A DNA stretch of 47,636 nt from positions 1 to 47,636 of the forward strand of contig JAKATZ010000018.1 of NCBI GenBank assembly GCA_021827925.1, written 5' to 3'. Shown piece after piece: positions 34,318-42,853 of this stretch. The stretch comes from Microcaldota archaeon. Lineage in GTDB: Archaea; Micrarchaeota; Micrarchaeia; Micrarchaeales; CABMGC01. Numbering within the stretch: position 1 is the stretch's first letter; every line of letters begins with the position of its first letter. A program made the position numbers and the translations under genes. The notes beneath the pieces are model-generated. The model was not told where the DNA came from, made no database searches, and saw only the letters and a program-made list of their open reading frames with translations.

Positions 34318-35478
34318 TTAAGCTGCCAAGACTAGATTGTAAACATCGAGAAGCTTGTCTGTCACTTTCTCTTTTGAAAACTCCTTCGCTGTTTCCAGTG
34401 CGTTGTTAATATATGCATCGGTATTATTTAAAACCTTTTCTATCTTCTCCGCACATGCTATATAATCACCGGGCCTGAACTTCTCGCCGTTCTTCCCGCT
34501 CTTTATGAGCTCCTTCAGGGCGAGGTAGTTCGCTCCGACAACAGGCTTGCCCGACGCCATAGCTTCAAGCGATACTATGCCCTGCGTCTCGAATGTGGAT
34601 GGCAGACAGAGCGCGTCTGCAGCGGCGTAGAGTTTCGGCAGCTGCCTCCTGCTCACGCTTCCGGTGAATATCACATTCTTCTGAAGACCTAGCCTTCGTG
34701 CCATGCCCTTGTAGTAAGCTTCGGAGGGGCCTGCGCCGCCTACGACAAATCGTATATCCTTCCTCTTCCTCGTTATCTTCGAAGCCGCCCTGAGCATAAC
34801 GTCTATCCTTTTTTCCCTGCTGAGCCTGCCGAGGTAGAGGACCATCTTCTCGCCGTCTCGCATGCCGAGGCTCTCACGCATGGCTTCCCCTGAGACGCGC
34901 CCGTTAAATACCTTGAGGTCTACGCTGTTAGGCACAACACTTACGTTCTCGATGCCGTATCGCTGCAGCATGCCCATTATCGCATGTGAGGGTGCAGTAG
35001 TAGCGTTACACTTCCTGTAGAAGAACTTGACGTACTTCAGTAGGTACCTGCTGGTGAACCTCTTGAGCTGCTTGTTCTTCGGATAATATGCCTTGATCAC
35101 TTCCCTGTTGTTTATAAGAGTATGGTATGATCCTACAAGCGGATACTTCTGAACCTTCGAACTGACAAGTGCTGCGAAGCCCATTATGAAAGGCGTGTGT
35201 GCATGCAGAAGATCTATCTCGAGGGATTTCAGCTTATTCATCGAATTGTACGGGAATAGGGCAAGAGAGTACTGTGGATATGGCCTGAACTCGAGTCCAG
35301 GATAAAGGAATACCCTGCTCTCCGGATGGCTGCTACCCCTGGTTATGTTCCTGCTGCCGAACAGATATACCTTGTGCCCCCTGCGTTCCAGCTCGCTCCT
35401 GAAATTAAGTATAGAAGTTACTACGCCATCGACTGCAGGAAGATAAGTGTCGGTATAGAATGCGATGTTCAGGCCCAA
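34318..35478 (-). CDS. GT4-family glycosyltransferase
   Basis: 386 residues from a TTG at 35478, 4 nt after the uL15 stop. Two Rossmann domains: N-terminal FYTDTYLPAVDGVVTSI with donor/acceptor loop LHAHTPF and SYHTLINN, and C-terminal VPNSVDLKVFN, LYLGRLSREKRIDVML, VGGAGPSEAYY, and the EX7E motif in FETQGIVSLEAMASGKPVVG. The N-terminal form resembles enzymes that transfer glucose or mannose to diacylglycerol-type lipids (alpha-monoglucosyl-diacylglycerol synthase class), so a glycolipid role is plausible. Its presence in the ribosomal operon, where SecY usually follows uL15, is unusual. Confidence 0.9.
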   Translation of the reverse strand: MGLNIAFYTDTYLPAVDGVVTSILNFRSELERRGHKVYLFGSRNITRGSSHPESRVFLYPGLEFRPYPQYSLALFPYNSMNKLKSLEIDLLHAHTPFIMGFAALVSSKVQKYPLVGSYHTLINNREVIKAYYPKNKQLKRFTSRYLLKYVKFFYRKCNATTAPSHAIMGMLQRYGIENVSVVPNSVDLKVFNGRVSGEAMRESLGMRDGEKMVLYLGRLSREKRIDVMLRAASKITRKRKDIRFVVGGAGPSEAYYKGMARRLGLQKNVIFTGSVSRRQLPKLYAAADALCLPSTFETQGIVSLEAMASGKPVVGANYLALKELIKSGKNGEKFRPGDYIACAEKIEKVLNNTDAYINNALETAKEFSKEKVTDKLLDVYNLVLAA

Positions 35479-35482
35479 AAAG

Positions 35483-35878
35483 TCACAGTTTTACGGCTTC
35501 CCCTCCGGCAGCCTTTATCCTCTCTTCGGCCTTCTTTGAGAAAGCGGACGCCTTTACATGCACAGCTCTTGAGATCTTCCCGCCTCCGAGTACCTTGTAC
35601 CCGGGCATTTCCAGAGTAAGCTTCCCGTCGGAAGAGCTCGATGCCCTTGCTTCTATCGCATCCAGGTTTATTTCCTTAAGCTTGTCCTTCTTCCAGGGGC
35701 TGAAGCCGACGCTGCCTACACGCTCCTTCTCATACTTGACAGTGTGAGTGAACTTGTGCTTTATGCCCCCTTTGCCCGTACCTCCCCTGCTTCCTGCGCC
35801 TCGCCTATTCTTGATGTTTCCAGCTCCCCAGCTTCTTGCGCCGAGATACTTCCTCTCTTTTTTTATCCTGATAACCAT
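35483..35878 (-). CDS. rpl15: Ribosomal protein uL15
   Basis: 131 residues, with the basic glycine-rich N-terminus ARSWGAGNIKNRRGAGSRGG and the C-terminal MPGYKVLGGGKISRAVHVKA. Component of the large subunit. Follows uL30 as in the archaeal spc operon, but the genes further downstream are a glycosyltransferase and a nuclease instead of secY and adk. Confidence 0.94.
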   Translation of the reverse strand: MVIRIKKERKYLGARSWGAGNIKNRRGAGSRGGTGKGGIKHKFTHTVKYEKERVGSVGFSPWKKDKLKEINLDAIEARASSSSDGKLTLEMPGYKVLGGGKISRAVHVKASAFSKKAEERIKAAGGEAVKL

Positions 35879-35889
35879 GAATATGCACC

Positions 35890-36315
35890 TTACATCATTC
35901 TTTGTATGAGCTCTGCTATCTTCTCTCCCCTGTAGCCTAGGGCACCCTTGTTCGAATACCCGCGCTTTATGCCTTCGTAACCTTTTCTCGGGGGATGCAT
36001 GCGTATCGGAAGGTTTGTCAGCTCCTTGGCGGACTTCTTGCCATCAAGCAGCAGGCGTATATCGTCCGAGGTGGCCTGTAGCTTCTTCCTCTCTACCATC
36101 TCCTGCAACAGTTCCTGCGTGACCTCTCCGTAGGTTATGAAATCGTTGCACTTCGTGATCATGCCTATGTTTGATGGAGTGCCGTATAGCAGCGTCAGGT
36201 TGTTCACTCTCTTTAGATTAAGCCTTGCTAGTGTCTCGTTTATGCTCCTTCTCGTACCTGCGCTTCCCTTGACACGTATTAATGCCAATAACTTATTATC
36301 TATCTTGGCCTTCAT
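35890..36315 (-). CDS. rpl30: Ribosomal protein uL30
   Basis: 141 residues, the archaeal/eukaryotic long form: ALIRVKGSAGTRRSINETLARLNLKRVN, then YGEVTQELLQEMVERK and the C-terminal basic extension RMHPPRKGYEGIKRGYSNKGALGYRG. It starts the leftward unit; GGATTAAATA at 36351-36360 (reverse strand) is its probable TATA element. Confidence 0.94.
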   Translation of the reverse strand: MKAKIDNKLLALIRVKGSAGTRRSINETLARLNLKRVNNLTLLYGTPSNIGMITKCNDFITYGEVTQELLQEMVERKKLQATSDDIRLLLDGKKSAKELTNLPIRMHPPRKGYEGIKRGYSNKGALGYRGEKIAELIQRMM

Positions 36316-36435
36316 AAAACACGACCTGTACTACTCATTCTGAATAAAGGTATTTAATCCTATCGCATGTCCTGCGTGATGATTATGGGGCAGTTTAGCC
36401 TCGGCGGGATGCACGCTTACTATTCCCAAGAAACC

Positions 36436-36442
36436 ATAAATA
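36436..36442 (+). promoter_or_regulatory. TATA box of the surface-protein gene
   Basis: ATAAATA followed by CC; start of transcription predicted near 36464, about 20 nt before the ATG at 36487. Confidence 0.45.
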
Positions 36443-36486
36443 CCTTTTGATGTATAAGGTAATGGGTGTTTTGAATAAGAGCCCCG

Positions 36487-37266
36487 ATGCTTCTGAGCAC
36501 TGCAGCGCTGATGCTTCTCTTTCTGGGCAGCATGTCTGCTTATTACAATGTCACTTACCTCAATACTACGCTAATACTGAACAAGAACCAGAGCGCTCAG
36601 GTCATAGAGAATATCGGGATATACGTAAGCAACGCTTCTGTAAGTCAGTACATAGCCAGTAGGGGCGCTTTCGGCCTCGGGCTCGCGGACTGGCAAAGAC
36701 TCATATCCAGCACAGAAATAGTCGAGCACATAGTCAATGCCGGTCACAGTCCTTACGACTTCAAGTTCCTCCCGGGGCCGCTCTCCAACATAGGCAATGG
36801 CGGATACGCGATCCTGACGATGAATTATTATGTCAATAACGTAACTACAGTAAAGAACATAGCGCCGAGGAAGTTCGAATACACATTCAACAACAGCGTG
36901 TTCAATTTCGAGAATACTGCGAGCGGGCAGGTGCTGCCTGCGAATACAAAGCTGAACCTTATAACACCGGCAGGGGCCCATGCAGTTTCCCTTTACCCTC
37001 TACCCGACTCGCCTCCGCCGAACTTTCTAGGCAATTACACCAACGCTACAGAATTTTCATGGTACACCGAAGAGCCGCTCTCAAAGTTCTCGTTCAGCTA
37101 CATAGTTTCTGAATCGCTGCAGGATGAGGTCGTAGCTTATTTCTCAAGGTTGTACGACGCCTACTCCGGGCAGATGTACGCGATCCTGATAATCGCGGTG
37201 GTGCTCATACTCGTGTACCTTTACCTTAAATCCGGAAGTGGCAGCGTGTTTGAAGCGCGCAGATGA
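36487..37266 (+). CDS. Extracytoplasmic protein anchored by a C-terminal helix, unknown
   Basis: 259 residues. An N-terminal hydrophobic stretch (MLLSTAALMLLFLGSMSAYY) acts as a signal peptide, the middle is a beta-rich domain with many N-x-S/T sequons, and one membrane helix near the C-terminus (ILIIAVVLILVYLYL) is followed by a short polar/basic tail (KSGSGSVFEARR). This is a type I membrane protein. The C-terminal helix plus basic end superficially resembles an archaeosortase sorting tail, but the motif ahead of the helix (YDAYSGQMY) is not a known sorting signal. Single gene; divergent from uL30. Confidence 0.7.
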   Translation: MLLSTAALMLLFLGSMSAYYNVTYLNTTLILNKNQSAQVIENIGIYVSNASVSQYIASRGAFGLGLADWQRLISSTEIVEHIVNAGHSPYDFKFLPGPLSNIGNGGYAILTMNYYVNNVTTVKNIAPRKFEYTFNNSVFNFENTASGQVLPANTKLNLITPAGAHAVSLYPLPDSPPPNFLGNYTNATEFSWYTEEPLSKFSFSYIVSESLQDEVVAYFSRLYDAYSGQMYAILIIAVVLILVYLYLKSGSGSVFEARR

Positions 37267-37308
37267 CGCACGCGGTTTTGTAAGCATTGCCGGCCTTGAG
37301 GGAGACAT

Positions 37309-40077
37309 TCACAGCCGCCTGTGCTCCGTGATGAATGAGTAGTACCTGCTTAGTGCAGATGCCGGAGCTGAGGGGCGCGTGTTGCGTATTATCTCATCGA
37401 GCATCTGCTCTTCAACCTTTGCCTCGGAGGAAGTATCGAGGCTTTTCTCAAGAGCGGCCATCTTCGCCTCCCTGCATACGTTTGCTATATCTGCGCCAGT
37501 GAACCCTTCGGTCTCCTCGGCTATCCTCGCGAAATCTATATCTCCGGTTGGTGCTTTCTCCATGTTCTTTTTGAATAGTGCCATCCTGTCCTCCTTCTCA
37601 GGAGCAGGGGTGAATATCAGTTTATCGATCCTTCCAGGGCGTATTATCGCAGAGTCAAGCGCGTCGGGCCTGTTTGTCGCGCCTACGATGAGAACCTCAT
37701 GGGTTTCCCTTATACTGTCCATTTCCTGGAGGAATTCACCGGTTATCTGAACTCCGAACTCGCTTGCGTTGGATCTCTCCGGGAAGATCGAATCCATCTC
37801 ATCTATGAAGATTATCGAGGGTGCATTCTCCTTTGCCCTGTTGAATGCACCCTTTATTGCCTCGACGGCTTTGTCTATGCCCTCCTTGCTCACCTCATTG
37901 CCGGAGAGCCATATCATCCGGTAGCTGCCAACTTCTGAAGCAATAGCCTTCATCAGCATTGTCTTTCCCGTGCCAGGAGGGCCCAGCAACAGTATTCCGT
38001 TTATATTCTTGATGTCGTATTTCTTTATGAGGGCAGGATGCAGCAGCGGAAGCTCAACTGCTTCGTAGAGAGCCTTCTTGGCCTCGCGCAGGCCTATCAC
38101 ATCGTCGAGGGAACTAGTCTTCTGTGCCTGTTCCGCCTCAGGATGCGTTCTGCGCTCATAGTCTAGCTTGAACTTCTCATACTCTGCGACCTGGGCGAGC
38201 GAAGTTGATGGCTTGGTGGCCTTTATCACATCAAGAAGATCATCGGTCTCTATTCGCAGCACCTTTACCCTCTTCATGGCTATCTCGGCAACCTGTCTGG
38301 CAGCTTCTAGGCATACGTTCGCTATGTCGGCGCCAGAGAATCTGTTTGTGAGCGCTGCGAGCTTGGAGTAATCAAGTTCGGGGCTCACGGGATAGCGCTT
38401 TGCTACCTTCCTGAATATAGCCTCCCTGCCCTTTTTATCCGGAAGTGCCATGTATATTATCTTGTCAAACCTACCAGGCCGCAGAACACTCGGGTCTATC
38501 GATTGCGGCGTATTGGTAGAACCCACTATAACTACGCCTTCAGTCTTCTGAAATCCGTCCATCTCTGCGAGGAGAGTGGATATGAGCTGGCGTGAGGCCT
38601 CGCTTTCCATTGAATCCCTCTTCCCGGCTATGCCGTCTATCTCATCGAAGAACAATACACTGGGAGGATGCTTTGCAGCTACGCCGAATATCCTTGAGAG
38701 GGTCTGCGAACTCTCCCCAGGGTAAGGAGATATGAGTGAAGATGTCTTCACATAGAAGAACCTCGCGCGTATCTCGTTTGAGAGTGCACGCATGATCATT
38801 GTCTTTCCCGTGCCGGGAGGGCCGAAGAGTAGAATACCCTTTGACGGTTTCACGTGATACGCACCGGCGATCTCCCTGTGCTCTATGGGCTCAAGCACAG
38901 CCTGCCTCAGCTCCTTCTTCGTCTCTTCGTAATCCCCAATGTCATCAAGCGTTTCCCTGCTGTTTGCCGTGAGTTCCTCAAAGGCCTCCCCGAACTTTCC
39001 GAGAAAGTCTTGCTTCATTACAGAGAGGGACCTCACTACATCAATGTCGCTGAGCTCAAGGAAGAATATGAGAGGCGGAGCCATGATGAAGCCCAGCAGC
39101 GAATGCCATACTATGCCGCCTTCGAAAAGAAGGCCGAGCAGCATGTACGCAGCTAGAATTATGACAAGATAGAGACTGGCCTCGGCTCCCTTGAACGGTG
39201 ACCTGCTCTTCACCACGTAGTTGCTCATCGTGAAAACTACGAGGAGCCAGACCACTGCCTGAACAAGGACAAGCTCTATGTTTGAGACAAATGAAGATAT
39301 GCCGACGTAGAATCCCGAATATAGGAGCGAGACCACATTGTAGCTTACGAATGTTCCTGCGGCAGAGGACCAGCCGCTAAAGAAGCCGGAGAGGGTTGTC
39401 ACACTCTTGGAAGGGGACATGAACTGAAGAGCCTGCGCGGCGCCGCTTGAAAGCGAGGAGGAGGACGCATTGAATGCTATTGGGGCGGTATTCTGGATTC
39501 CCGTCATCCCCGAAAATATGCACACCAGAACTACAGTCACTATCGCAGCTATACTTGCCCTCTTGTACCCAACGAATAGAGTACCGAGGGCGAAGACAGG
39601 AATTTCAAGCATGTATCCCAGATAAGAGAAAGGAAGCGTGACAAGAGCGTACACCAGCATGATGGTGCGGTAATGGCGGTATCCTATGAAGAGCGATGCG
39701 CTGATGAAAAGGGTGAATATCCATGCGAAGAGCGGTGCCTGGTATATGAGCATGGGCAGCGTTATGAAGAAGAGCGCCATAAGCCCGGCTAGCGGGTGTA
39801 TTCTCGTTATTGCAAACGTAAGCACGATTAGCGCTATCAGCACCGGGATGGGATAGAAAGGAAAGGCTATCGCAACGCTTGCCATGGCAAGTACCGATGC
39901 GACGGAATCAGGAAAGTTCTTGTGATTAACGAACTCCTTTGCAAAATCCTTGAACCAGTAGAATGAAAGAGGTACGTACGTTTTCCTTTTCCTCTTTGCA
40001 GAGAGCGACTTCCGTACGGTGGTTCCGGAGGAGACCCTGCCCTTCGGTGTTTCCTTTTTCTTATCCGCCACCCTCAT
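37309..40077 (-). CDS. Polytopic membrane protein with tandem AAA+ domains (CDC48-like)
   Basis: 922 residues. A basic cytosolic N-terminus (1-35) is followed by about eight hydrophobic segments between residues 58 and 340 with one extracytoplasmic stretch (about 192-245). AAA1: Walker A GPPGTGKT 419-426, Walker B VLFFDEID (474-481), sensor STNTP, arginine fingers RPGRFDK. AAA2: GPPGTGKT 699-706, IIFIDEMD (755-762), GATNRP, RPGRIDK. Both domains are intact. CDC48 normally has a soluble N-domain; a large membrane domain in its place is unusual and suggests extraction or remodelling of membrane proteins. FtsH is the other membrane AAA, but it has one AAA domain and a protease; none is seen here. 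Confidence 0.9.
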   Translation of the reverse strand: MRVADKKKETPKGRVSSGTTVRKSLSAKRKRKTYVPLSFYWFKDFAKEFVNHKNFPDSVASVLAMASVAIAFPFYPIPVLIALIVLTFAITRIHPLAGLMALFFITLPMLIYQAPLFAWIFTLFISASLFIGYRHYRTIMLVYALVTLPFSYLGYMLEIPVFALGTLFVGYKRASIAAIVTVVLVCIFSGMTGIQNTAPIAFNASSSSLSSGAAQALQFMSPSKSVTTLSGFFSGWSSAAGTFVSYNVVSLLYSGFYVGISSFVSNIELVLVQAVVWLLVVFTMSNYVVKSRSPFKGAEASLYLVIILAAYMLLGLLFEGGIVWHSLLGFIMAPPLIFFLELSDIDVVRSLSVMKQDFLGKFGEAFEELTANSRETLDDIGDYEETKKELRQAVLEPIEHREIAGAYHVKPSKGILLFGPPGTGKTMIMRALSNEIRARFFYVKTSSLISPYPGESSQTLSRIFGVAAKHPPSVLFFDEIDGIAGKRDSMESEASRQLISTLLAEMDGFQKTEGVVIVGSTNTPQSIDPSVLRPGRFDKIIYMALPDKKGREAIFRKVAKRYPVSPELDYSKLAALTNRFSGADIANVCLEAARQVAEIAMKRVKVLRIETDDLLDVIKATKPSTSLAQVAEYEKFKLDYERRTHPEAEQAQKTSSLDDVIGLREAKKALYEAVELPLLHPALIKKYDIKNINGILLLGPPGTGKTMLMKAIASEVGSYRMIWLSGNEVSKEGIDKAVEAIKGAFNRAKENAPSIIFIDEMDSIFPERSNASEFGVQITGEFLQEMDSIRETHEVLIVGATNRPDALDSAIIRPGRIDKLIFTPAPEKEDRMALFKKNMEKAPTGDIDFARIAEETEGFTGADIANVCREAKMAALEKSLDTSSEAKVEEQMLDEIIRNTRPSAPASALSRYYSFITEHRRL

Positions 40078-40165
40078 CCCACCATTCTTCGGCTGCCTTT
40101 TTAGGCATGCTTTTATATTTAATAGATAGAGATATAAATAGTTACCTGGCGAGAAATACTCTTAT

Positions 40166-40262
40166 CCCGTTGTAGCTCAATGGCAGAGCGGCCGGCTGTA
40201 GTTTGTATGCTTCAGCACATGAAGAAACCGGCAGGCTGGGTGTTCGAGTCACCCCAACGGGA
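40166..40262 (+). tRNA. tRNA-Tyr (GTA) with 25-nt intron
   Basis: Acceptor CCCGTTG/CAACGGG, D stem GCTC/GAGC, anticodon stem GCCGG (40191-40195)/CCGGC (40228-40232), T stem GGGTG/CACCC, discriminator A at 40262. The anticodon loop becomes the usual CTGTAGA only when 40202-40226 are removed, giving anticodon GTA at 40198-40200 and an intron at the canonical 37/38 position. The intron can form a CTTCA/TGAAG stem. Splicing would need the archaeal endonuclease and RtcB/archease; archease is in this window. Confidence 0.93.
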
Positions 40263-40289
40263 AATAACTTTTAAGCAGTAGGCACTTTG

Positions 40290-40562
40290 TTAATGCATGC
40301 GGCTGGTTCGCATGGCTGATGCGGTCTTATTTGTTTGTATGAGAAAGAGCACACAGGCATAATACTGCTGATCGCGGTATTGCCCGTAACCGGAGGATGC
40401 ATCAACGTAGCTTTTCTTACTCGCCGTTCTTACGCTTGTTCTGCCGCTGCAGAAGGAGACCACGGCAGCCAGTACGAGCAGCAGGCCCGTTATCGTTGAG
40501 GTTTCATGGAAACCGACAGTGAACTCTTTGCCTATCGCATTTGAAACGAATGTCCTGCTCAC
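40290..40562 (-). CDS. Possible small membrane protein
   Basis: A 90-residue frame with a GTG start and no clear ribosome binding site. One hydrophobic stretch (GLLLVLAAVVSFCSG) at about residues 26-40; the remainder is polar and of no recognisable family. It fills the space between tRNA-Tyr and the GNAT gene, which otherwise holds nothing I can identify. It could be a spurious frame or a decayed gene. Confidence 0.3.
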   Translation of the reverse strand: MSRTFVSNAIGKEFTVGFHETSTITGLLLVLAAVVSFCSGRTSVRTASKKSYVDASSGYGQYRDQQYYACVLFLIQTNKTASAMRTSRMH

Positions 40563-40586
40563 AGTACGTTATGTCAACAGCCTGAG

Positions 40587-41105
40587 TTAAAGTTTCAGGC
40601 ACATGTACTCCAGATCTATGTACCTGCCGTTTCTCTTTACGTATCCAGGTGCTATGCCCCACTTCCTGAAGCCGAACTTTTTGTAAAGATGCTTTGCAAC
40701 TTCATTGTTTGCGAATACGGAAACTTCCAGAATGTCGAATTTACCTTTGCACTCCTTAATCGTATGCTCTAGGAGCTTGCTTGCAATGCCTCTGCTTCGG
40801 TACTGAATTGCAACCTCTATCCCGAGTACACCAACATGCGATATCTCAGAATCAGGAACATCAGATTTCTCTACATAACAAATGCCGACTATTTTACCAT
40901 TTTCCATGGCTATGTTGTAGATAATGTTTCCAATTAATATATCAGTGTAAAGATTCTTTGCCCATATCGCCTCCTTCTTCCGTGAAGGTTTTTTTAAGCG
41001 TAATATAACCCCGAGGTTAGGATTGGTTTTTACTTCTATGTAATCCTTCGCAAGCATTTTGATTAAGATACTTGAATCTTTTTTTTCCAGTTCTCTAATT
41101 TCCAT
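40587..41105 (-). CDS. GNAT-family N-acetyltransferase
   Basis: 172 residues. Acetyl-CoA loop QYRSRGIASKLLEHTI, N-terminal MEIRELEKKDSSILIKML, motif B-like SVFANNEVAKHLYKKFGFRKWGIAPGYV. RimI-like layout, so protein N-terminal or small-molecule acetylation is possible. A TATA-like TATATAG at 41124-41130 sits about 22 nt before the ATG at 41105, so the mRNA is probably leaderless. From here to about 45570 the sequence is noticeably AT-richer than the rest of the window. Confidence 0.88.
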   Translation of the reverse strand: MEIRELEKKDSSILIKMLAKDYIEVKTNPNLGVILRLKKPSRKKEAIWAKNLYTDILIGNIIYNIAMENGKIVGICYVEKSDVPDSEISHVGVLGIEVAIQYRSRGIASKLLEHTIKECKGKFDILEVSVFANNEVAKHLYKKFGFRKWGIAPGYVKRNGRYIDLEYMCLKL

Positions 41106-41263
41106 TAAACCAGAACATTACAGTATATAGATACAGGGAATATGTTTTTATTAAGCGTGGTACAATGTAATTTGTGAGGAGTGTTATAATGGTTGCACCT
41201 GGACGTAGACCGTGAATTATTGCTTGGTCTGATCTGTTGGTAGTAGGTTTCTGGAATTTTGGT

Positions 41264-41956
41264 TCATTTGTTATCATTTATATTATTGTAACTAATTATT
41301 TTTACGGGCTCAAGTACCCTATATTCCTCCACAAGTAAGCGGTATTGTCTGCTGTAAGTGTTATCAAATTTTCTGTAACAAAAAGAACCGATTAAGATGT
41401 TTGTTATTATAAGTGTTCTTAGATCTATGCCTTTAACGCCGTTTACAAGTTTTTCTGCGTAAGTCTGAAGTTCATCGTCTTTAAATATTGGTAGTACTAA
41501 AAAACCACCGATTGGAACGCCTATATTGCTTGCGTACGCATATTTTGTTGTAGAAGTCGTAGTATCCTCGTATATATCCAGTAACAATGAAGTTCGTGTT
41601 GAAGAGGCAATACCCCCATATATTATTTGAGATAGAAATATTACATTGTATTTTATTTGTAGATTAGTTTCGGTTATAGTAATCCGCCTTAGAATATTCT
41701 TTTTTACCAGGGAATAATAGGCATATTGAGATGCACCGTGATTAAGAGAATATTTTCTATCTATTGCAGTGAAAGACATCCGTCCATCTTTATTTAGTTC
41801 CTTAAGGACTTTTTTTTCTCTTTCCGAAATGTTCGCATTTTTCACTTTTAGGGATACACTACCATAAGAATTCTCGTATCCTAATAATTCGAGAAATTTC
41901 TCTCTGAAGGGTATGAAACAATAAGCATCGAAGTTAGGAGTAATGTTCCATTTCAT
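41264..41956 (-). CDS. 3' part of a frameshifted Lrp/AsnC-like double-HTH regulator
   Basis: 230 residues as an isolated frame from ATG 41956. Contains a winged-helix of AsnC type (ISEREKKVLKELNKDGRMSFTAIDRKYSLNHGASQYAYYSLVKKNIL) and a C-terminal domain of RAM-like character. Reading back in the same frame from the ATG, the sequence stays open through the intergenic region (DVNLILLDIQSKSVFKDYA) up to the T6 run at which the upstream gene ends out of frame. It therefore most likely continues that gene, giving one protein of about 462 residues. Alone it lacks an evident promoter or ribosome binding site. Confidence 0.65.
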   Translation of the reverse strand: MKWNITPNFDAYCFIPFREKFLELLGYENSYGSVSLKVKNANISEREKKVLKELNKDGRMSFTAIDRKYSLNHGASQYAYYSLVKKNILRRITITETNLQIKYNVIFLSQIIYGGIASSTRTSLLLDIYEDTTTSTTKYAYASNIGVPIGGFLVLPIFKDDELQTYAEKLVNGVKGIDLRTLIITNILIGSFCYRKFDNTYSRQYRLLVEEYRVLEPVKIISYNNINDNK

Positions 41957-42006
41957 AGCATAATCTTTAAAAACGGATTTGCTTTGAATATCTAGCAGTA
42001 TTAAAT

Positions 42007-42651
42007 TTACATCGCGGTTGTCTTTTGCAAGGAAAAAAGTATGAGATCGTAGTCGCCAGTAGTAGTTATTGCTAATTGTATTCGTGGTTCGTTTTCTAAT
42101 ACGTTTTTAAGTTCTTTTACAGGAGGGAGTTTGTTATCTATTAACTTTATAAATACTATGTAGCTAAGATATCCTAATTTTTGCGCATCAATTTCTGGAA
42201 TATAAGAAATATCATATTTTTTCTCTAATATTTTTACGCGATTATATGCTGCGGAAGCAGTTAAGCCCGTTAGCTTCCCAATAAAGCTATAGCTAGCTCT
42301 GCCATTCATGCTAAGAATCTTAAGTATTTTCCTTTCGATATCAGTTGACTTAGTTATTTTGATTGGATTTTTTACTTCGGGCAAGAACACTTTTCCCCCA
42401 TGTGCTTCGATTATTTCTTTTGCATTACGAATTTCGTCCTCTTTTTCTTTAAGTTTTTTAATGAATGTACCATCGTTATTTATCTTGCCTAAGTACTCCG
42501 CTTCGGTTTTAGGCTTTTTTAGTTCTTTGACCCAAGTAGAAGTTTGTCTGTACACATAATACGTACCGTTAAGTCGTTTTAGCACTATATGGAAAGGGAA
42601 ACTTTCTTTTAGTTCTTTGAATTTGTTATTTATCGTGTCAGGAATATCCAT
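42007..42651 (-). CDS. 5' part of the Lrp/AsnC-like regulator (ends early by frameshift)
   Basis: 214 residues. Residues 1-95 are an unrecognised domain (FHIVLKRLNGTYYVYRQTS). Residues 98-150 are an AsnC-type helix-turn-helix (DIERKILKILSMNGRASYSF, LTASAAYNRVKILE) and residues 155-205 the first part of a RAM ligand-binding domain, ending abruptly just after the conserved TTGDYDLILF. After that the coding sequence hits a run of six T residues (A6 at 42033-42038 on the plus strand) and terminates within 8 codons. One extra T restores a frame that runs on into the next gene. TTTAAATAA at 42676-42684 is its probable TATA region. Confidence 0.7.
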   Translation of the reverse strand: MDIPDTINNKFKELKESFPFHIVLKRLNGTYYVYRQTSTWVKELKKPKTEAEYLGKINNDGTFIKKLKEKEDEIRNAKEIIEAHGGKVFLPEVKNPIKITKSTDIERKILKILSMNGRASYSFIGKLTGLTASAAYNRVKILEKKYDISYIPEIDAQKLGYLSYIVFIKLIDNKLPPVKELKNVLENEPRIQLAITTTGDYDLILFSLQKTTAM

Positions 42652-42659
42652 ATTGGTAT

Positions 42660-42694
42660 TAATAACATATGATTATTTAAATATAATGTTATTA
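42660..42694. promoter_or_regulatory. Perfect palindromic operator around the regulator promoter
   Basis: TAATAACAT (42660-42668) and ATGTTATTA (42686-42694) are exact inverted repeats 17 bp apart with the TATA region of the Lrp-like gene between them. Two half-sites 26 bp apart, centre to centre, fit binding by a dimeric or higher-order regulator; autorepression by the adjacent Lrp-like protein is inferred. Confidence 0.6.
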
Positions 42695-42853
42695 GCAATG
42701 TCGAAAATAGATAGTTTAGGAATATTAAAGTGGACAAAAATTACAAAATTAGAGTTTTAAATAAATATATTAAAAAGAGAATGAAAAAATATAAGAGCAG
42801 AATTATATACAAGTTCTACCATAATACTTACGTGGTACTGGGGTACCTGTACA

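Noticed and set aside
41180-41215. Short frame MVAPGRRP with GTGAGGAG upstream
   Set aside because: Only eight codons; not enough to support a gene.
42833-42850. GGTAC/GTACC inverted repeat before the RAM-protein gene
   Set aside because: Five-bp arms next to several GTAC copies are likely chance; no match to the palindrome of the divergent gene.
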